Positions 6,054 to 7,090 of a DNA stretch of 7,090 nt are shown piece after piece. The stretch spans positions 1 to 7,090 of the forward strand of contig JAQWBC010000047.1 in assembly GCA_028707415.1 (NCBI GenBank). Reading direction: 5' to 3'. The notes beneath the pieces were generated by a model that made no database searches, was not told the DNA's origin, and saw only the letters and a list, made by a program, of their open reading frames with translations. A program made the translations under genes and the position numbers. Source of the stretch: Candidatus Izemoplasmatales bacterium. Lineage in GTDB: Bacteria; Bacillota_I; Bacilli_A; Izemoplasmatales; Hujiaoplasmataceae. Each line of letters begins with the position of its first letter. Position 1 is the stretch's first letter.

Positions 6054-7090
6054 ATGAACGATATCATGATTTATATCGCTTTAGGAATGAGTGTTTTGCT
6101 CGTTTTGATGAGTGCAATTTTGTATCACAAGTTTCGGATTTGGAAACTGATTTTAATTCTATTCACCGGCGCCGTCTACGCGTTTTTACGGTTGTTTTCA
6201 CCAATCGTGGAAACATATATTCCCCTCGCAACAAGTTTGGAATGGTATGGTTATTATTTGTTCATGATTGTAGTTATTTTAGCCGTCAACTTTAAATCAA
6301 AAATTAAAATTACTCAAAACTTGACAGATTATGATTTTTTTGAAATGGAGAAAGAGCTTGATGAACTCAAATCCACATCCGAATTATTGCGGTTGCGATA
6401 TATTTCCACAATTGAGCTTTTAAATGAAGGGATGCTTTTTTACAACGATAATCTTGATGGCTTTTTTGCCAGCGAGCAATTTAGCAAGTTTACGGGAATA
6501 ACCAAGAATGATCTGACTTTAGACGAATACGCCGAGTTAATTCATCCCGACGATCAAAACCAATATGTGTCAACAATTAAAAAGGCGACCCGAAAAACAC
6601 CGACATTTGATATCAAGTATCGCATTAAACGGGAAGGAACATATGTTTGGGTTGAAGAGCGAGGAAAGATCTTTGATTTTGAAAAGAAGATGCAGATTTT
6701 ATCAACCATCAAAGGCGTCGATATGAAGTTGTTTCCGGAAACGTTGATTCATGAAATTGACTCACTACCAACCGAGCAACAACTTTTCCAATATTTATCT
6801 CAAATCACCAAAGAGCCGGAATCATTTTATTTGATAATGATCCAATTGACTAACATTCCGGATATTAACTCTCGTTTTGGTCGAGATGTGGGTAATTTAA
6901 TGATTGCAGAATATATTAAGAAAATGCGATTTCATTTTGCTAAAGACATTAACAGTATTTTTCGAATTACCGGCATTCAGTTTGCTTTAATCATCCGCGA
7001 ACAAAGAAAATATGACGTCTTAAATCGAGCCTTGCAAAGCGGTGGAGATCTTATCAATTTAATGATCAATATTGGTGGCATCCAACAAGT
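6054..7090 (+). CDS. Membrane-anchored PAS and degenerate GGDEF signalling protein (3' end outside window)
   Basis: The ATG at 6054 has a perfect AGGAGG (6041-6046) seven bases upstream and lies 30 bases after the fusion gene, so the two are probably co-transcribed. The 345 visible residues begin with three membrane helices (about 4-24, 30-47, 63-79), then a charged, probably coiled linker (90-116). A PAS_3-like domain follows at about 119-223, with FTGIT (146-150), HPDD (164-167), IKYRIKREGTYVWVEERG (187-204) and a closing IKGVD. From about 256 the fold is GGDEF-like: FYLIMIQLTNIPDINSRFG (258-276) and FRITGIQFAL (303-312). The signature is lost, with TGIQF at 306-310 in place of GGDEF, and the metal-binding Asp is Gln264, so cyclase activity is very unlikely. 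The family suggests a receiver or dimerisation role passing a signal to a domain beyond the window, perhaps EAL, or less likely DHH/DHHA1 as in GdpP. Confidence 0.85.
   Translation, partial: MNDIMIYIALGMSVLLVLMSAILYHKFRIWKLILILFTGAVYAFLRLFSPIVETYIPLATSLEWYGYYLFMIVVILAVNFKSKIKITQNLTDYDFFEMEKELDELKSTSELLRLRYISTIELLNEGMLFYNDNLDGFFASEQFSKFTGITKNDLTLDEYAELIHPDDQNQYVSTIKKATRKTPTFDIKYRIKREGTYVWVEERGKIFDFEKKMQILSTIKGVDMKLFPETLIHEIDSLPTEQQLFQYLSQITKEPESFYLIMIQLTNIPDINSRFGRDVGNLMIAEYIKKMRFHFAKDINSIFRITGIQFALIIREQRKYDVLNRALQSGGDLINLMINIGGIQQ

Noticed and set aside
6054..7090. Identification of the last gene as the cyclic di-AMP phosphodiesterase GdpP
   Set aside because: The order of membrane helices, PAS and degenerate GGDEF is reminiscent, but the PAS is of the ordinary PAS_3 kind with a HPDD motif, there are three helices instead of two, and the diagnostic DHH/DHHA1 part is not visible.

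Overview
The window is AT-rich and tightly packed, with all genes on the + strand. It holds six protein-coding genes, the first and last cut by the window edges, and no RNA genes, mobile elements or CRISPR. Purine-rich ribosome sites, short spacings and gene overlaps, a CdaA-type diadenylate cyclase and a YfhO/GT2/GtrA module all point to a low-GC Bacillota or Mollicutes-related bacterium. An Acholeplasma/Izemoplasma- or Erysipelotrichia-like lineage is a guess from style, not a proof. Every tryptophan is TGG, and the five visible stops are TAA or TAG. The standard bacterial code therefore reads everything cleanly.

Region 1 (1-2723) is an envelope glycosylation module of three overlapping genes. 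They are the C-terminal part of a YfhO-like membrane protein, a polyprenyl-phosphate glycosyltransferase of family GT2 with two C-terminal membrane helices, and a four-helix GtrA-like protein. In characterised relatives the GT2 enzyme charges undecaprenyl phosphate with a sugar, GtrA is thought to flip it, and a YfhO-type GT-C enzyme transfers the sugar outside the cell to a teichoic acid or lipoglycan.

Region 2 (2724-3600) holds a well-conserved diadenylate cyclase (cdaA) with its own upstream gap and a compact terminator overlapping its stop codon. The cdaR and glmM genes that usually follow cdaA in Bacillota are absent here.

Region 3 (3600-7090) is a new transcription unit behind a strong extended -10 promoter. 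Its first gene encodes an unusual 786-residue fusion: a phytoene-desaturase-like FAD/NAD(P) fold with an eroded nucleotide-binding signature, then an SCP2-like lipid-binding domain, then about six membrane helices. Its start codon is ambiguous: the GTG lies inside the Shine-Dalgarno sequence, and the well-spaced codon is ATC. Thirty bases downstream begins a membrane-anchored PAS protein with a degenerate GGDEF domain, cut off by the window end before its likely output domain.

The least explained part is region 3: a lipid-binding pseudo- or divergent oxidoreductase in a likely operon with a signalling protein.
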